Notes: generated by a model from the letters alone, not told the origin. Shown: positions 34,942 to 44,709, numbered from the stretch's first letter. The stretch: 64,000 bases of DNA from Exiguobacterium sibiricum 7-3 (GCF_000620865.1 NZ_KK211190.1:2307971-2371970), one strand, 5' to 3'. A program made the numbers and translations.

Positions 34942-36393
34942 TTAGTCAACAGACGGTGCGATTAAACGATAGAGCGCCAAATATTCATCAGCAGATCGAA
35001 TCCAGCTAAAGTCTTCTTGCATCGCTGTCTCGATCAGATGTTTGAATACAGGTTTATCATGATACGTCTCGATCGTCCGTTTGATTGCATCAAGGAACTC
35101 TTGCGCATTATAATTCGAGAACGAGAAGCCATTTCCCTCTAAAGTGAACTGATTAAATGGTTGGACAGTATCGCGCAAGCCGCCGGTTTCTCGAACGACA
35201 GGCAACGAACCGTACTTCATCGAAATCAATTGACTGAGACCACATGGTTCGAAACGTGACGGCATCAAGAACGCATCACTGCCGGCATAAATACGTTGGG
35301 CGAGTCCGACATCAAAACCGATGTATGAAGCTACCTTGTCGGGGCGAATCGTTGACGCATGTTGGAACAATCCTTCATACTCCGCTTCCCCTGAACCAAG
35401 AATGATGAACTGCGCATCGAGTTCAAACAGGTCAGGCAGGATATGGGCGAGCAAATCGATTCCTTTTTGATCGACAAGACGCGAGACGAAGCCAAATAAC
35501 GGAACATCCGGATCGACCGGTAGTCCAAGTTCCTGTTGTAAGGCGGCCTTGTTGGCTGCTTTGCCTGCTTCAGCAGTCTGAACATCGTAGTTTTCCACTA
35601 AATATTCGTCTGTGTCCGGACTGAACTGTCTGTAATCGATTCCGTTCAAAATTCCGCGGACGTCGACGGCACGGTGTTGCAAGACTGGTTCTAGTGTTTC
35701 CCCATAGTATGGATCCATGATTTCATCCCGGTAAGACGGGCTGACAGTCGTAATTTGATTGGCATGGACAAGACCAGCCTTCATATAGTTGACGAGTCCG
35801 TTATGGGCAATTCCGTCTGCTGTGAAGTGTTCGTGACTGAGACCAAGCAGATCACCTAGTACTTCTTCCGGGAATACACCTTGATATTGCAGGTTATGGA
35901 TTGTAAAGACCGTTTTGATTTCCTGATAACGGTTGAGATGCTGATAATGAATCCGTAAGAAAGCCGGTAAGACGCCGGTTTGCCAATCATGACAATGGAT
36001 AACATCCGGTACTTCCTCTGCATCAACACGCTGAATCATTTCAAGGACCGCTCTTGAGAAGTACGCAAAACGCTCCGCATCGTCATAATGACCATAAATT
36101 ACGCCATCGCGCTTGAAGTAGTATTCATTGTCGATGAAATAAAACGTCACACCGTCTTGTTTTAGACGCAAGACTGCTCCAAATTGCTGACGCCATCCGA
36201 CCGGGACGATGAAATCAAATAAAAATTCCATCTCCTGTTTGTATTGTTCTTTAATTTGACCGTAGTTCGGTAAAATAACCGAAACTTCCGCACCCTCTTC
36301 AGCAAGCGCTAAAGGGAGCGAGCCGACGACGTCAGCTAGCCCCCCTGTCTTGATGAATGGTGTCGCTTCTGTGGCAGCAAACCATACCTTCAT
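34942..36393 (-). CDS. glgA: Glycogen synthase (GT5, ADP-glucose)
   Basis: 483 residues extending alpha-1,4-glucan from ADP-glucose. The N-terminal substrate loop [13 protein letters not shown] (K16-T-G-G-L) is the family signature. Further motifs are [37 protein letters not shown] [10 protein letters not shown] and [17 protein letters not shown]. Gap of 14 bases from glgD. Function fits the operon. Confidence 0.97.
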   Translation of the reverse strand: MKVWFAATEATPFIKTGGLADVVGSLPLALAEEGAEVSVILPNYGQIKEQYKQEMEFLFDFIVPVGWRQQFGAVLRLKQDGVTFYFIDNEYYFKRDGVIYGHYDDAERFAYFSRAVLEMIQRVDAEEVPDVIHCHDWQTGVLPAFLRIHYQHLNRYQEIKTVFTIHNLQYQGVFPEEVLGDLLGLSHEHFTADGIAHNGLVNYMKAGLVHANQITTVSPSYRDEIMDPYYGETLEPVLQHRAVDVRGILNGIDYRQFSPDTDEYLVENYDVQTAEAGKAANKAALQQELGLPVDPDVPLFGFVSRLVDQKGIDLLAHILPDLFELDAQFIILGSGEAEYEGLFQHASTIRPDKVASYIGFDVGLAQRIYAGSDAFLMPSRFEPCGLSQLISMKYGSLPVVRETGGLRDTVQPFNQFTLEGNGFSFSNYNAQEFLDAIKRTIETYHDKPVFKHLIETAMQEDFSWIRSADEYLALYRLIAPSVD

Positions 36394-36407
36394 AATGACA
36401 TCCCCTT

Positions 36408-37508
36408 TTAAACGATTGTTTGTTTCTTGATGACAATCGGTTCTTCAGCCGTTCCACGGATGACTTGTCCGCGTTTCACTGTTACCTCTTTGTCAAGGAT
36501 CGCGTATTCAACGACTGCGCCTTCTTCGATGACTGATTTTTGCATGATGATCGAGTTTTTAATACGCGCATGTTTTCCGACTTTGACACCACGGAAGAGG
36601 ATGCTGTCCGTTGCCGTCCCCTCTAACTTACATCCGTTCGCGACAAGTGAATTCTTGATTGTCGATCCTGGTAAGTAGCGAGTCGGTGGTTCATGCTTGA
36701 TTTTCGTGTAGACATGCTGGAAGTCATTGATTGCTCCCCATTGTTCGAGTAACAACATGCTTTCACGGTAGTACGAACGAAGGGAATGAATCACTTGCGA
36801 TGTACCTGTGTACTCATAACCATGGACATGAAGTCGGTTTAATTGAGAACGAATGATGCTTTGCAACAAATCATATTCCCCGCGGCCAATTGCTTCGTCA
36901 ACGAGACGGACGAACAAGTTTTTTGACAGGACAACTGTTTCCATGTAGAACGTCTCATCCGATGGTTCATATCCACGTGAACCAATTGCCGTCACACGGT
37001 TTTGTTCACTGAAACGAATCGGACGGCAGTAGTTACAAGGCAAGTCGCGCTTTGTATAAACGACTGTAATATCAGCATTGGACGCTTTATGTTCACGTAA
37101 CACATCACGATAATCAACAGCGGATAAAATGTTTGATCCTGAAATCACGACATAGTTCTCTTTACTGCGTAAAAAGAAGTCGCGGTGTAAATGGAAGTTT
37201 GATAGATCCCCACGGAATTCATGGGCATCTTGTGATAAAGCCGGCGGGAAGATGTATAATCCGCCGTTTGACCGGTCCAAGTCCCACTCTTTGCCGGATC
37301 CAAGATGATCCATCATGGCGCGGTATTTTTCAAGTGTAAAGACACCGATATTCGCAATCTCATTTTGAACCATGTTCGTCAACGTGAAATCGATGAGTCG
37401 GTAACGACCTGCGAATGGTACGGCAGCCAAGTTGCGGTGTTCCGTCAATTCTTTAAAGAATCCTTCTTCACCGCTCAGATTGATGACTCCTAATAAATCT
37501 GTTTTCAT
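36408..37508 (-). CDS. glgD: Glucose-1-phosphate adenylyltransferase regulatory subunit GlgD
   Basis: 366 residues related to GlgC but lacking its complete N-terminal catalytic loop GGxGxRL: here the start reads [34 protein letters not shown]. This is typical of the non-catalytic GlgD of Firmicutes, which forms a heterotetramer with GlgC and boosts its activity. The C-terminal left-handed beta-helix repeats ([26 protein letters not shown]) are clear. 13 bases downstream of glgC. Confidence 0.95.
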   Translation of the reverse strand: MKTDLLGVINLSGEEGFFKELTEHRNLAAVPFAGRYRLIDFTLTNMVQNEIANIGVFTLEKYRAMMDHLGSGKEWDLDRSNGGLYIFPPALSQDAHEFRGDLSNFHLHRDFFLRSKENYVVISGSNILSAVDYRDVLREHKASNADITVVYTKRDLPCNYCRPIRFSEQNRVTAIGSRGYEPSDETFYMETVVLSKNLFVRLVDEAIGRGEYDLLQSIIRSQLNRLHVHGYEYTGTSQVIHSLRSYYRESMLLLEQWGAINDFQHVYTKIKHEPPTRYLPGSTIKNSLVANGCKLEGTATDSILFRGVKVGKHARIKNSIIMQKSVIEEGAVVEYAILDKEVTVKRGQVIRGTAEEPIVIKKQTIV

Positions 37509-37521
37509 CGGTACTTCCCCC

Positions 37522-38682
37522 TTATTGGATCGCTTCTTTGATGACTTCGTTTTTTGGAATGATACTGTTCGCTTCGATAACGAAGACTTCGCCGTTCGGT
37601 GTTCCGATTGTTGCCCCGTCTTCTACGACGACACCGTCTGCGAGAATCGCCCGGTGAATCGTAACGTCTTTACCGATCTTGACGTTCGGGAAGATGACCG
37701 AATCCTTCACAAGTGAACCTTCTGCGACGTCAACGCCGTAAAAGAGAACCGAATGATTGATTTCGCCTTCGATGTGGCATCCTTCGTTGATGATTGAAGT
37801 ATCAATCGAAGCATTGTTCCCGATATATTGTGGTTGTTGGTTTGGATTGACAGAATGTACTTTCCAAGACGGTTCGTACAAGTCGAACTCCGGATCCGCT
37901 GCAAGTAAGTCCATGTTGGCTTCCCAAAGCGATTGGATTGTTCCGACGTCTTTCCAATATCCCTTGAATTTGTAGGCACGAATGTTTAAGTTTTCAAATA
38001 ACATGTTCGGAATGATATTTTTCCCGAAGTCAAAGCTTGATTCTGCGTCCCCGGCATCTTGAATCAAATGACGTTTCAAGATATCCCAGTTAAAGACGTA
38101 AATCCCCATCGAAGCCAGGTTCGATTTCGGATTTTCCGGTTTTTCTTCAAATTCATTGATTCGAAGATCTTCGTCCGTATTCAGGATACCGAAGCGCGGT
38201 GCCTCTTCCCAAGGTACTTCTCGAACAGAAATCGTGACGTCTGCTCCCCCTTGACGATGTTCCTCGATCATTTTTTCGTAATCCATCTTGTAGATGTGAT
38301 CCCCTGACAATACAAGCACATAATCTGGATCGTATTGGTTGATGTAACTCATATTACGGTAGATGGCATTCGCCGTTCCTTCATACCAGTTTTTCCCGTT
38401 TTGGGCTTGGTATGGTGGCAGGATCGTTAATCCACCGTTACGGCGGTCAAGATCCCAGGCACTTCCGATTCCAAGATAGCGGTTTAGTTCAAGTGGTTCG
38501 TATTGCGTCAAGACTCCTACTGTGTCGATTCCTGAGTTCGTACAGTTGGATAACGGGAAATCGATAATCCGATATTTCCCTCCAAACGCGACCGCTGGTT
38601 TTGCAGTGTGTTTCGTAAGTGCTCCTAGACGTTTTCCTTCTCCGCCAGCAAGCAACATCGCGACGACATTCTTTTTAGCCAT
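37522..38682 (-). CDS. glgC: Glucose-1-phosphate adenylyltransferase catalytic subunit GlgC
   Basis: 386 residues making ADP-glucose from ATP and glucose-1-phosphate. [39 protein letters not shown] gives the nucleotide loop, [12 protein letters not shown] the metal site, and [19 protein letters not shown] the sugar-phosphate region. The beta-helix domain is at the C-terminus. GGAGGGG precedes the ATG. It is the first gene of the operon here; in B. subtilis glgB (branching enzyme) comes first but is absent, since the upstream neighbour is a divergent penicillin-binding protein. Confidence 0.97.
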   Translation of the reverse strand: MAKKNVVAMLLAGGEGKRLGALTKHTAKPAVAFGGKYRIIDFPLSNCTNSGIDTVGVLTQYEPLELNRYLGIGSAWDLDRRNGGLTILPPYQAQNGKNWYEGTANAIYRNMSYINQYDPDYVLVLSGDHIYKMDYEKMIEEHRQGGADVTISVREVPWEEAPRFGILNTDEDLRINEFEEKPENPKSNLASMGIYVFNWDILKRHLIQDAGDAESSFDFGKNIIPNMLFENLNIRAYKFKGYWKDVGTIQSLWEANMDLLAADPEFDLYEPSWKVHSVNPNQQPQYIGNNASIDTSIINEGCHIEGEINHSVLFYGVDVAEGSLVKDSVIFPNVKIGKDVTIHRAILADGVVVEDGATIGTPNGEVFVIEANSIIPKNEVIKEAIQ

Positions 38683-38887
38683 TTCGTCCCCTCCAGTTTG
38701 TGCTCTTTTTTTACATCAATCGTTTGTTCTAATTTATACAGATACTCTTATATACCCACCTTTTCTCTTTTTAATATAACATTCCTGCAAAATAGGTTTA
38801 TTAAAATACAAATTTCTTAAATTTTTCTACTGTTTTCTCCATAAAACACCGATAATAGGAATGAAATGCCGTTTGAAAGGAGTTTTC

Positions 38888-40663
38888 ATGAGAATCACGA
38901 CCGGATATGCTTTAGTCTTGGCTTTAGCTTTTAGTTTAGTACTAACACTTTTTTCAGTTCGTAATCAGTTGGATCTTGCCCAGGATTTGTTCAGTTGGGC
39001 AGATCAAAAGACGACTGATCGTCCCCTTGCTTCCTATCAACCGATTACTGTCACGTATCAAAAAGAGCGCCTTGAACTCTATGACGGGTTACGTCGAGAT
39101 GATTTGATGGCAAGTGCTTTACCACCAAAGGTCGAGCAAGCTTTCATCGCGATTGAAGACCGACGATTTTATCAACACGATGGCTATGATATCACCGGTA
39201 TTTTGCGAGCGTTTACAGAAAATCAGTCCGGTGACAGTAAAGGTCAAGGCGGAAGTACCATCACCCAGCAACTGGCACGAATGACGTATCTTTCCACAGA
39301 GAAAACCTATACTAGAAAAATAAAAGAAATTTTAATTGCAATGGAATTGGAACAAAAATATTCTAAAAAAGAGCTTTTAACAGCGTATGTCAATCAAGCC
39401 TACTTTGCCAATAATATTTATGGCATTGAGCTCGCAGCGAAATCTTATCTTGGAAAACATGCAAAAGATTTAAGTTGGGCGGAAGTCAGTTATTTGGCTG
39501 CGATTCCAAACAATCCGTCCCTTTACAATCCATTACGGTTTCCGAACAATACGAGCAAACGTCAACAACGTATTTTAAAGGCCTTGCAACAGACAGAGGA
39601 CATCCCAAACAAAGTCTCGAAGCAGTCCGTTAACGTTTCGTTTCATAAGCCGACCATCCGGTATCCCGATTACATCGATGCCAGCGTGTCGGAAGCAATC
39701 CGCCAAACAGCTGCTTCAAAAAATTTGAGCGTGTCACAGGCTGAACAGTATTTACATCAGCACGGTGCTGTCATTCAGACGTATCTTGATCCCGCAGAAC
39801 AGACTCGGGCCAAAAAAGCAATTCAACAACTCCCCCAACCGCTTGAAGGCGCTTACGTCGGAATCGACGGGGAAACACGCGGTGTGACGGCACTTGTCGG
39901 CAATAAATCCAATGTGCCGGGTCAGCTCAATCGGGCGGTTCAGTCCTACCGCCAACCCGGATCAACATTGAAACCATTACTTGTTTATGGTCCCTATCTT
40001 GAAAAGACGAAAAAAACATTAACGAGCCGATTGGACGGAAGCCCGGTTTGTTTTGACGGGTATTGTCCGCAAAACAGCAGCAACCGGATTCTCGGAAGCG
40101 TAACGATTGCCGATGCGATTGCTTACTCCTATAATACACCGGCCTTACGCGCTTTTGCTGTATCGTTCAATGAAGGGTTGAAAACCATCCGACCGTTCCG
40201 GTTCAGTCAATGGACCGAGGAAGATAATTCATACAACAGTGCGCTGGGCGGATTGAAATACGGTGTCAGTCCACTCGAATTGACGAATGCCTACACGACG
40301 TTCGTCAATGACGGACTCTATAGTCCATCCTCGATGATCCGCACCATCACGACGGATCAAGGCACACTTTACCGGCATTCGATGACAACGGACCGGATCT
40401 GGTCAAGTCGAACAAACCAGTTACTGCGCAAAGGGCTCCACAACGTCATGACGTATGGTACAGGACGATTGGGTTATGATCCAACCCCTGCCTATATCGG
40501 AGGCAAAACCGGTACGACAAACGAAAATAAAGACATGTGGTTTGTCGGTATAAAAAACCAACACGTCGGGGGAATCTGGCTTGGGGCGGATATTCCCCGT
40601 GCCTTCCCGAACGAAGCGAACGGTACATTACAGGTCAGGACGTGGGCTTCGATCGTCCGATGA
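38888..40663 (+). CDS. Class A penicillin-binding protein (bifunctional transglycosylase/transpeptidase)
   Basis: 591 residues. A short cytoplasmic start and one membrane anchor (YALVLALAFSLVLTLFSV) are followed by a GT51 transglycosylase with E90-D91 in AIEDRRFYQHDGYDITG and GGSTITQQLARM. The transpeptidase has SxxK in QPGSTLKPLL (about residue 358), SxN in SYNTPALRAF and KTGT in GGKTGTTNENKDMWFVG (about 540). It is short for the class, with no C-terminal extension. ATG 38888 has GAAAGGAG upstream. Peptidoglycan synthesis at the outer membrane face. Confidence 0.93.
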   Translation: MRITTGYALVLALAFSLVLTLFSVRNQLDLAQDLFSWADQKTTDRPLASYQPITVTYQKERLELYDGLRRDDLMASALPPKVEQAFIAIEDRRFYQHDGYDITGILRAFTENQSGDSKGQGGSTITQQLARMTYLSTEKTYTRKIKEILIAMELEQKYSKKELLTAYVNQAYFANNIYGIELAAKSYLGKHAKDLSWAEVSYLAAIPNNPSLYNPLRFPNNTSKRQQRILKALQQTEDIPNKVSKQSVNVSFHKPTIRYPDYIDASVSEAIRQTAASKNLSVSQAEQYLHQHGAVIQTYLDPAEQTRAKKAIQQLPQPLEGAYVGIDGETRGVTALVGNKSNVPGQLNRAVQSYRQPGSTLKPLLVYGPYLEKTKKTLTSRLDGSPVCFDGYCPQNSSNRILGSVTIADAIAYSYNTPALRAFAVSFNEGLKTIRPFRFSQWTEEDNSYNSALGGLKYGVSPLELTNAYTTFVNDGLYSPSSMIRTITTDQGTLYRHSMTTDRIWSSRTNQLLRKGLHNVMTYGTGRLGYDPTPAYIGGKTGTTNENKDMWFVGIKNQHVGGIWLGADIPRAFPNEANGTLQVRTWASIVR

Positions 40664-40664
40664 C

Positions 40665-41231
40665 TTATTTCGGGAACAAGACGGCTTGTCCAAGCGAATT
40701 GAACAAACTTAGTCCGACCCAGGTCAGTCCGGCCAGTAACAGGCCCCACGCCAAAAAAAGAAATACGACTAATCCGATGGCTCCTGCAGATGAGGTCATT
40801 TTACTGATTTGAAAAACGTAAAAGAAAAAATAGATTAAAAAAGAACTGGCCAGTACGAGACAAACCAACGGAAACGATGTCATGAATGCAAAACTGATGC
40901 ATCCTCCGATCAACAGGAGGATACTGCCGGGACGTAACATGCTCAAAGTCGTTCCCACCTGTTCTTTGATGAAAAACGCAAACCCAAGCTGATTAATCGT
41001 ATCTGAAATCAGTTTCAGCGAACTGAAAATCATGAAATAAATGATTAAAAAGCCGAGCCATACGAGTAACTTCGTGTTACGTGCACTAAGTATTTGTAGT
41101 AGCTCGTCGTATACCCCGACGTCATTTAACCATGTCAGTGCAAGCTCTGATGTAGCAATCGCAAGAGACGTACTGAACAGCAGGATGCTGATCAGCGGGG
41201 CATAACTTAATAAGTAGACGTTCGTCCGCAT
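40665..41231 (-). CDS. Multi-pass membrane protein, YufK-like (DUF5366)
   Basis: 188 residues with about five to six hydrophobic helices: TNVYLLSYAPLISILLFSTSLAIATSE, LVWLGFLIIYFMIFSSLKLISDTI, GSILLLIGGCISFAFM, LVCLVLASSFLIYFFFYVF, AIGLVVFLFLAWGLLLAGLTWVGLSLF. Layout and size resemble B. subtilis YufK (unknown function); this assignment is tentative. Its stop lies one base after the convergent PBP stop, so the two genes leave no room for a terminator between them. Confidence 0.6.
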   Translation of the reverse strand: MRTNVYLLSYAPLISILLFSTSLAIATSELALTWLNDVGVYDELLQILSARNTKLLVWLGFLIIYFMIFSSLKLISDTINQLGFAFFIKEQVGTTLSMLRPGSILLLIGGCISFAFMTSFPLVCLVLASSFLIYFFFYVFQISKMTSSAGAIGLVVFLFLAWGLLLAGLTWVGLSLFNSLGQAVLFPK

Positions 41232-41335
41232 TTCGAATCTCCATTCATAGAAATTTCATATGTAGCACACAATTACACTAACAAGTATACTATAATAGAT
41301 TATATCGGTTATTGAGACTAAAGGGGGAAGCAAAA

Positions 41336-41428
41336 ATGGCATTTATTTTAATGGTAGGCGTTAGTCTCGCTTTCTTGACAGCGATTTTCACTGCAGGCTA
41401 CAACAAAAAACCTGAAGGTAACGAATAA
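41336..41428 (+). CDS. 30-residue single-pass membrane peptide
   Basis: Small frame beginning MAFILMVGVSLAFLTAIFTAGY and ending NKKPEGNE: one transmembrane helix with a short polar tail. It has its own TATAAT (41291-41296), a good AAGGGGGA ribosome binding site 6 bases upstream and a strong terminator directly after, so it is very likely expressed. The layout resembles tiny accessory subunits of membrane complexes, but I recognise no family. Confidence 0.65.
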   Translation: MAFILMVGVSLAFLTAIFTAGYNKKPEGNE

Positions 41429-41429
41429 A

Positions 41430-41474
41430 ACAAATCCCCCTGCCCGTATATTCGGGTCAGGGGGATTTGTTGTT
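41430..41474. terminator. Bidirectional terminator
   Basis: Strong GC-rich hairpin ACAAATCCCCCTG / CAGGGGGATTTGT with inner CCCG/CGGG, between the convergent small-peptide gene and trmL. Confidence 0.9.
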
Positions 41475-41948
41475 TTACAGAAGATTCGCATATCCTTGTT
41501 GCCGCAGTGCTTCATAAACGATGATTGCCGCTGTGTTCGAGACATTGAGCGAACGAACAAGATTCGATTGCGGAAGGCGGATACAACGATCCAGATTCTC
41601 ATCGATGACGTTTAACGGCAATCCTTTCGTTTCGCGTCCGAAAACGAAAAAGTAGTCTTCTTCAACGTTTGACAAATCCACTTGGCTTGGATATTTTTCG
41701 CCATACTTCGTGATATAGTAGAACGTCCCATCCGGATGTTTATCCCATAACTCTTCCAACGAATCATGATATCTTACATCAACGAACTCCCAGTAATCAA
41801 GACCTGCCCGTTTCAACTGTTTATCATCCGTTGAAAATCCAAGTGGCCGAATTAAATGTAAGACTGAATGCGTCGCTGCGCATGTCCGTGAAATGTTACC
41901 TGTATTTTGTGGAATTTCTGGTTGATACATGACGACGTGAATAGCCAT
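41475..41948 (-). CDS. trmL: tRNA (cytidine/uridine-34-2'-O)-methyltransferase TrmL (CspR)
   Basis: 157-residue SPOUT-fold enzyme methylating the wobble ribose of tRNA-Leu(CAA) and tRNA-Leu(UAA). Motifs VVMYQPEIPQNTGNISRTCAAT, FVFGRETKGLP and RLPQSNLVRSLNVSNTAAIIVYEALRQ form the trefoil knot and SAM site. It starts one base after the ogt stop, and is the last gene of queG-ogt-trmL. One of its substrate tRNAs, Leu(CAA), is encoded in the adjacent tRNA cluster. Confidence 0.96.
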   Translation of the reverse strand: MAIHVVMYQPEIPQNTGNISRTCAATHSVLHLIRPLGFSTDDKQLKRAGLDYWEFVDVRYHDSLEELWDKHPDGTFYYITKYGEKYPSQVDLSNVEEDYFFVFGRETKGLPLNVIDENLDRCIRLPQSNLVRSLNVSNTAAIIVYEALRQQGYANLL

Positions 41949-41949
41949 A

Positions 41950-42435
41950 TTAATTCTTCTCTCCTAACTCATGCGCAAGCAGCGCTTCTTTATGGGCAAT
42001 GCCGCTGGCAAAACCCGTCATTTTACCGGTTGTCCCAATAATCCGGTGACATGGATAAATCAAAGCGATGGGATTCCGATTCAAGGCGCCACCGACTGCA
42101 CGTGCCGCCTTGTCGGAACCAATCATTCGTGCAAGTTGTCCATAACTCGCTGTCTGTCCGAACGGTATCAATTTTAACGCTTCCAAGACACGTTGCTGGA
42201 AAGCAGTAACCTCCAGCCGGCAAGGAATGGTATTCAATGCTTCCGGCTGTCCTTGTTCATATGCGTTAAGCGCGTCGGCTAGAAAACCGGGCAACGGTGC
42301 CTCATAATAAGCAGCTTCATCAAGATGTTGCTTCAGACGATTCATGTCATGTCCAAAATCGAGATAGACGACTTCCTCTTCTTCCCACCCGATGACCAGC
42401 TCGCCAAACGTATATGTCAGTTTTTTATACGGCAT
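41950..42435 (-). CDS. ogt: Methylated-DNA-protein-cysteine methyltransferase
   Basis: About 161 residues repairing O6-methylguanine by suicidal transfer to Cys. The acceptor motif is IYPCHRII (family PCHRV/I), preceded by the helix-turn-helix FGQTASYGQLARMIGSDKAARAVGGALNRNP with its Arg finger. The ATG at 42433-42435 lies inside the end of queG (11-base overlap), with GGGGGAG upstream; a longer N-terminal frame is not supported. Translationally coupled to queG. Confidence 0.93.
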   Translation of the reverse strand: MPYKKLTYTFGELVIGWEEEEVVYLDFGHDMNRLKQHLDEAAYYEAPLPGFLADALNAYEQGQPEALNTIPCRLEVTAFQQRVLEALKLIPFGQTASYGQLARMIGSDKAARAVGGALNRNPIALIYPCHRIIGTTGKMTGFASGIAHKEALLAHELGEKN

Positions 42436-43570
42436 GCCCGCTCCCCCATTCCTCAAGCAAACGATTCCCTTCCACTTGAACATCTTCCGCTAAATCAGTC
42501 AACAGCCGCCCTTGGATATAGACTTCCGCTTCTTGACCGGCAATCCGACCGATTGCCCAGATGGCAAGGGCTCGCATATCTTCTCGCTGATCGGTTTCAG
42601 CCATTACTCGTAAAGCCTCGAGTGCCGTCCGGTCTTGATAATGAACGAGCGCACAGACGGCATTACGTTGAATTGGTTTTTTTCCGCGCCATGCACCCGA
42701 TAATGAACCAAACCGTGTTTTAAATTCACGATTACTAAGGGAGAGCAACGGAATCAGTAACGGTTTGACCTGTTCCGGATCAGGTTGCAGTTCGCTGTGT
42801 TGTGTCGCATGTTTTTTCCGGTTGTATGGACAGACTTGCTGACAGGTATCGCAACCGTATAACCGATTTCCTAAAGCATATCGGAAGTGTTCAGGAATCA
42901 GTGTCTTCGTTTGTGTGATGAAGGAGATACACCGTTTTGCATCGATGACACCAGGTTCAATCAGTGCATCCGTCGGACAAGCATCGAGACATTTATTGCA
43001 CGAACCACACAGTTCTTCTACAGGTTCGTCCGGCGGAAGATAACAATCCGTGATCAGTTCACCGAGATATAGATAAGAACCGTGCTCTTCACTGATGATG
43101 GAACAGTTTTTTCCGCTGAATCCAATACCGGCTCGTTCGGCGACCGCACGATCGACCAGTTCTCCCGTATCGACCATCGAACGCGATCGGGCTCCCGGGT
43201 TCAGCTCTTGAATTTTTTCTTCCAGCAATGTCAATCGCTGCTTCAGAGCCTGATGGTAGTCCAGTCCCCAAGAAGAACGTCCAAAAATCCCGCGCCGTTC
43301 TCCTTCTTTTCCACGCGGAGCATCTTTGAGCTTACTTGGATAAGCGACGGCGATTGCGATAATGGAGACGGCATCATCCAGCAACAGCGTTGGTGTCGTC
43401 CGCCGTTCAAGATCAGGCTCTTCAAATCCAGAAGCATACCCTTTTTCTTGTTGTTGAATGAGACGCTGTTTCATCACTAAAAAAGGATCAGCTGTCGTAA
43501 TACGGAATTCATCAATACCAATCTCTTTGGCATACATCTGCAATTCTTTTTTCAACAATTCCCACTGCAT
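42425..43570 (-). CDS. queG: Epoxyqueuosine reductase QueG
   Basis: 381-residue cobalamin-dependent enzyme doing the last step of queuosine synthesis on tRNA (epoxyqueuosine to queuosine). N-terminal cobalamin-binding part contains SMVDTGELVDRAVAERAGIGFSGKNC. Two [4Fe-4S] motifs are CGSCNKCLDACPTDAL and CDTCQQVCPYNRK. A C-terminal HEAT-like segment follows (ALEALRVMAETDQREDMRALAIWAIGRI). First gene of queG-ogt-trmL, transcribed in the same direction as the tRNA cluster upstream, which encodes all four queuosine acceptor tRNAs. Confidence 0.96.
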   Translation of the reverse strand: MQWELLKKELQMYAKEIGIDEFRITTADPFLVMKQRLIQQQEKGYASGFEEPDLERRTTPTLLLDDAVSIIAIAVAYPSKLKDAPRGKEGERRGIFGRSSWGLDYHQALKQRLTLLEEKIQELNPGARSRSMVDTGELVDRAVAERAGIGFSGKNCSIISEEHGSYLYLGELITDCYLPPDEPVEELCGSCNKCLDACPTDALIEPGVIDAKRCISFITQTKTLIPEHFRYALGNRLYGCDTCQQVCPYNRKKHATQHSELQPDPEQVKPLLIPLLSLSNREFKTRFGSLSGAWRGKKPIQRNAVCALVHYQDRTALEALRVMAETDQREDMRALAIWAIGRIAGQEAEVYIQGRLLTDLAEDVQVEGNRLLEEWGSGHAV

Positions 43571-43609
43571 CGTATCTCTCCTTTCGCTTGTTTATCTCCA
43601 TGCTAAACA

Positions 43610-43650
43610 AAAAGAGCAAAGTGTCAATTAAAAACGACACGTTGCTCTTT
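43610..43650 (-). terminator. Terminator of the rrn-tRNA operon
   Basis: Hairpin AGAGCAAAGTGTC / GACACGTTGCTCT followed by Ts on the minus strand, just after the last tRNA and before queG. Confidence 0.88.
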
Positions 43651-43657
43651 TTAGGTA

Positions 43658-43728
43658 AGCGGGTGAAGGGAATCGAACCCTCATCATCAGCTTGGAAGGC
43701 TGAGGTTTTACCACTAAACTACACCCGC
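43658..43728 (-). tRNA. tRNA-Gly (TCC)
   Basis: Acceptor GCGGGTG/CACCCGC, anticodon loop CTTCCAA, T-loop GGTTCGATTC. Last tRNA of the operon. No encoded CCA. Confidence 0.95.
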
Positions 43729-43732
43729 AAGA

Positions 43733-43813
43733 TACCGGTGGTCGGAATCGAACCGACACTCCAAAGGAACACGATTTTGAGTCGTGCGCGTCTACCAGTT
43801 CCGCCACACCGGC
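43733..43813 (-). tRNA. tRNA-Leu (CAA)
   Basis: Class II tRNA with acceptor GCCGGTG, anticodon loop CTCAAAA and a variable arm. It is a known TrmL wobble-methylation substrate type, and trmL lies 2 kb downstream. No encoded CCA. Confidence 0.93.
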
Positions 43814-43848
43814 ACAATCTCTTGCATAAACATTAAATTAGGAATTGG

Positions 43849-43919
43849 AGGCGCCAGTCAGAATCGAACTGACGATAGAGGAGTTGCAGTCCTCTGCCTT
43901 ACCACTTGGCTATGGCGCC
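43849..43919 (-). tRNA. tRNA-Cys (GCA)
   Basis: Acceptor GGCGCCA/TGGCGCC, anticodon loop CTGCAAC, 71 bases. No encoded CCA. Confidence 0.95.
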
Positions 43920-43928
43920 ACTCATTGG

Positions 43929-44000
43929 AGCGGAAGACGGGATTCGAACCCGCGACCCCGACCTTGGCAAGGTCGTATTCTACCACTGAACTACTTCCGC
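43929..44000 (-). tRNA. tRNA-Gly (GCC)
   Basis: Acceptor GCGGAAG/CTTCCGC, anticodon loop TTGCCAA. Second glycine isoacceptor of the cluster. No encoded CCA. Confidence 0.95.
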
Positions 44001-44007
44001 ACAAAAG

Positions 44008-44079
44008 CTGGGCTGGAAGGGATCGAACCTTCGCATGCTGGAATCAAAATCCAGTGCCTTACCACTTGGCCACAGCCCA
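44008..44079 (-). tRNA. tRNA-Gln (TTG)
   Basis: Acceptor TGGGCTG/CAGCCCA, anticodon loop TTTTGAT. No encoded CCA. Confidence 0.95.
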
Positions 44080-44089
44080 ATAATAAAAG

Positions 44090-44163
44090 GGCGACTGATG
44101 GGAATTGAACCCACGAATGCCGGAATCACAATCCGGTGCGTTAACCACTTCGCCACAACCGCC
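44090..44163 (-). tRNA. tRNA-His (GTG)
   Basis: Anticodon loop TTGTGAT. The extra G at position -1 pairing with C73, the histidine identity element, is encoded at the 5' end. Queuosine acceptor type. Confidence 0.95.
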
Positions 44164-44175
44164 ATAATAATAGAA

Positions 44176-44246
44176 CAGGGGCAGCAGGAATCGAACCCGC
44201 GCTGACGGTTTTGGAGACCGTAGTTCTACCGCTAAACTATGCCCCT
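44176..44246 (-). tRNA. tRNA-Trp (CCA)
   Basis: Acceptor AGGGGCA/TGCCCCT, anticodon loop CTCCAAA. 71 bases, no encoded 3' CCA. Confidence 0.95.
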
Positions 44247-44251
44247 AAAAG

Positions 44252-44335
44252 TGGTGGGGGGGGGCGGATTCGAACCGCCGAACCCGAGGGAGCGGATTTA
44301 CAGTCCGCCGCGTTTAGCCACTTCGCTACCCCCCC
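44252..44335 (-). tRNA. tRNA-Tyr (GTA)
   Basis: Class II tRNA with acceptor of seven G-C pairs, anticodon loop CTGTAAA and a variable arm. CCA encoded (44252-44254). Queuosine acceptor type. Confidence 0.95.
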
Positions 44336-44363
44336 ACAATGGGAAAATCATCTAAAAATCATA

Positions 44364-44439
<76 letters not shown>

Positions 44440-44469
44440 ATACTAAAATTTTTCGGTAAATAAAAATGG

Positions 44470-44542
44470 CGGTCCTGACGGGATTCGAACCCGCGATCTC
44501 CTGCGTGACAGGCAGGCATGTTAACCGCTACACCACAGGACC
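44470..44542 (-). tRNA. tRNA-Asp (GTC)
   Basis: Acceptor GGTCCTG/CAGGACC, anticodon loop CTGTCAC, discriminator G. Queuosine acceptor type. Confidence 0.95.
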
Positions 44543-44550
44543 GTATGTAA

Positions 44551-44624
<74 letters not shown>

Positions 44625-44634
44625 CTAATAAAAA

Positions 44635-44709
44635 TGGTGACCCGTACGGGAATCGAACCCGTGATACCGCCGTGAAAGGGCGGTGTCTTAACCGCTTGAC
44701 CAACGGGCC
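44635..44709 (-). tRNA. tRNA-Glu (TTC)
   Basis: Acceptor GGCCCGT/ACGGGTC, anticodon loop CTTTCAC, CCA encoded. Confidence 0.95.

Noticed and set aside
38683..38887. GGGTAT on the minus strand upstream of glgC as a SigB promoter
   Set aside because: The only GTT-like -35 candidate is 17 bases away and poor; spacing does not fit.
44252..44335. Run of G/C at the tRNA-Tyr acceptor as a sequencing error
   Set aside because: The seven-base G acceptor strand pairs perfectly with its C partner and the CCA is in place, so the tRNA is intact.
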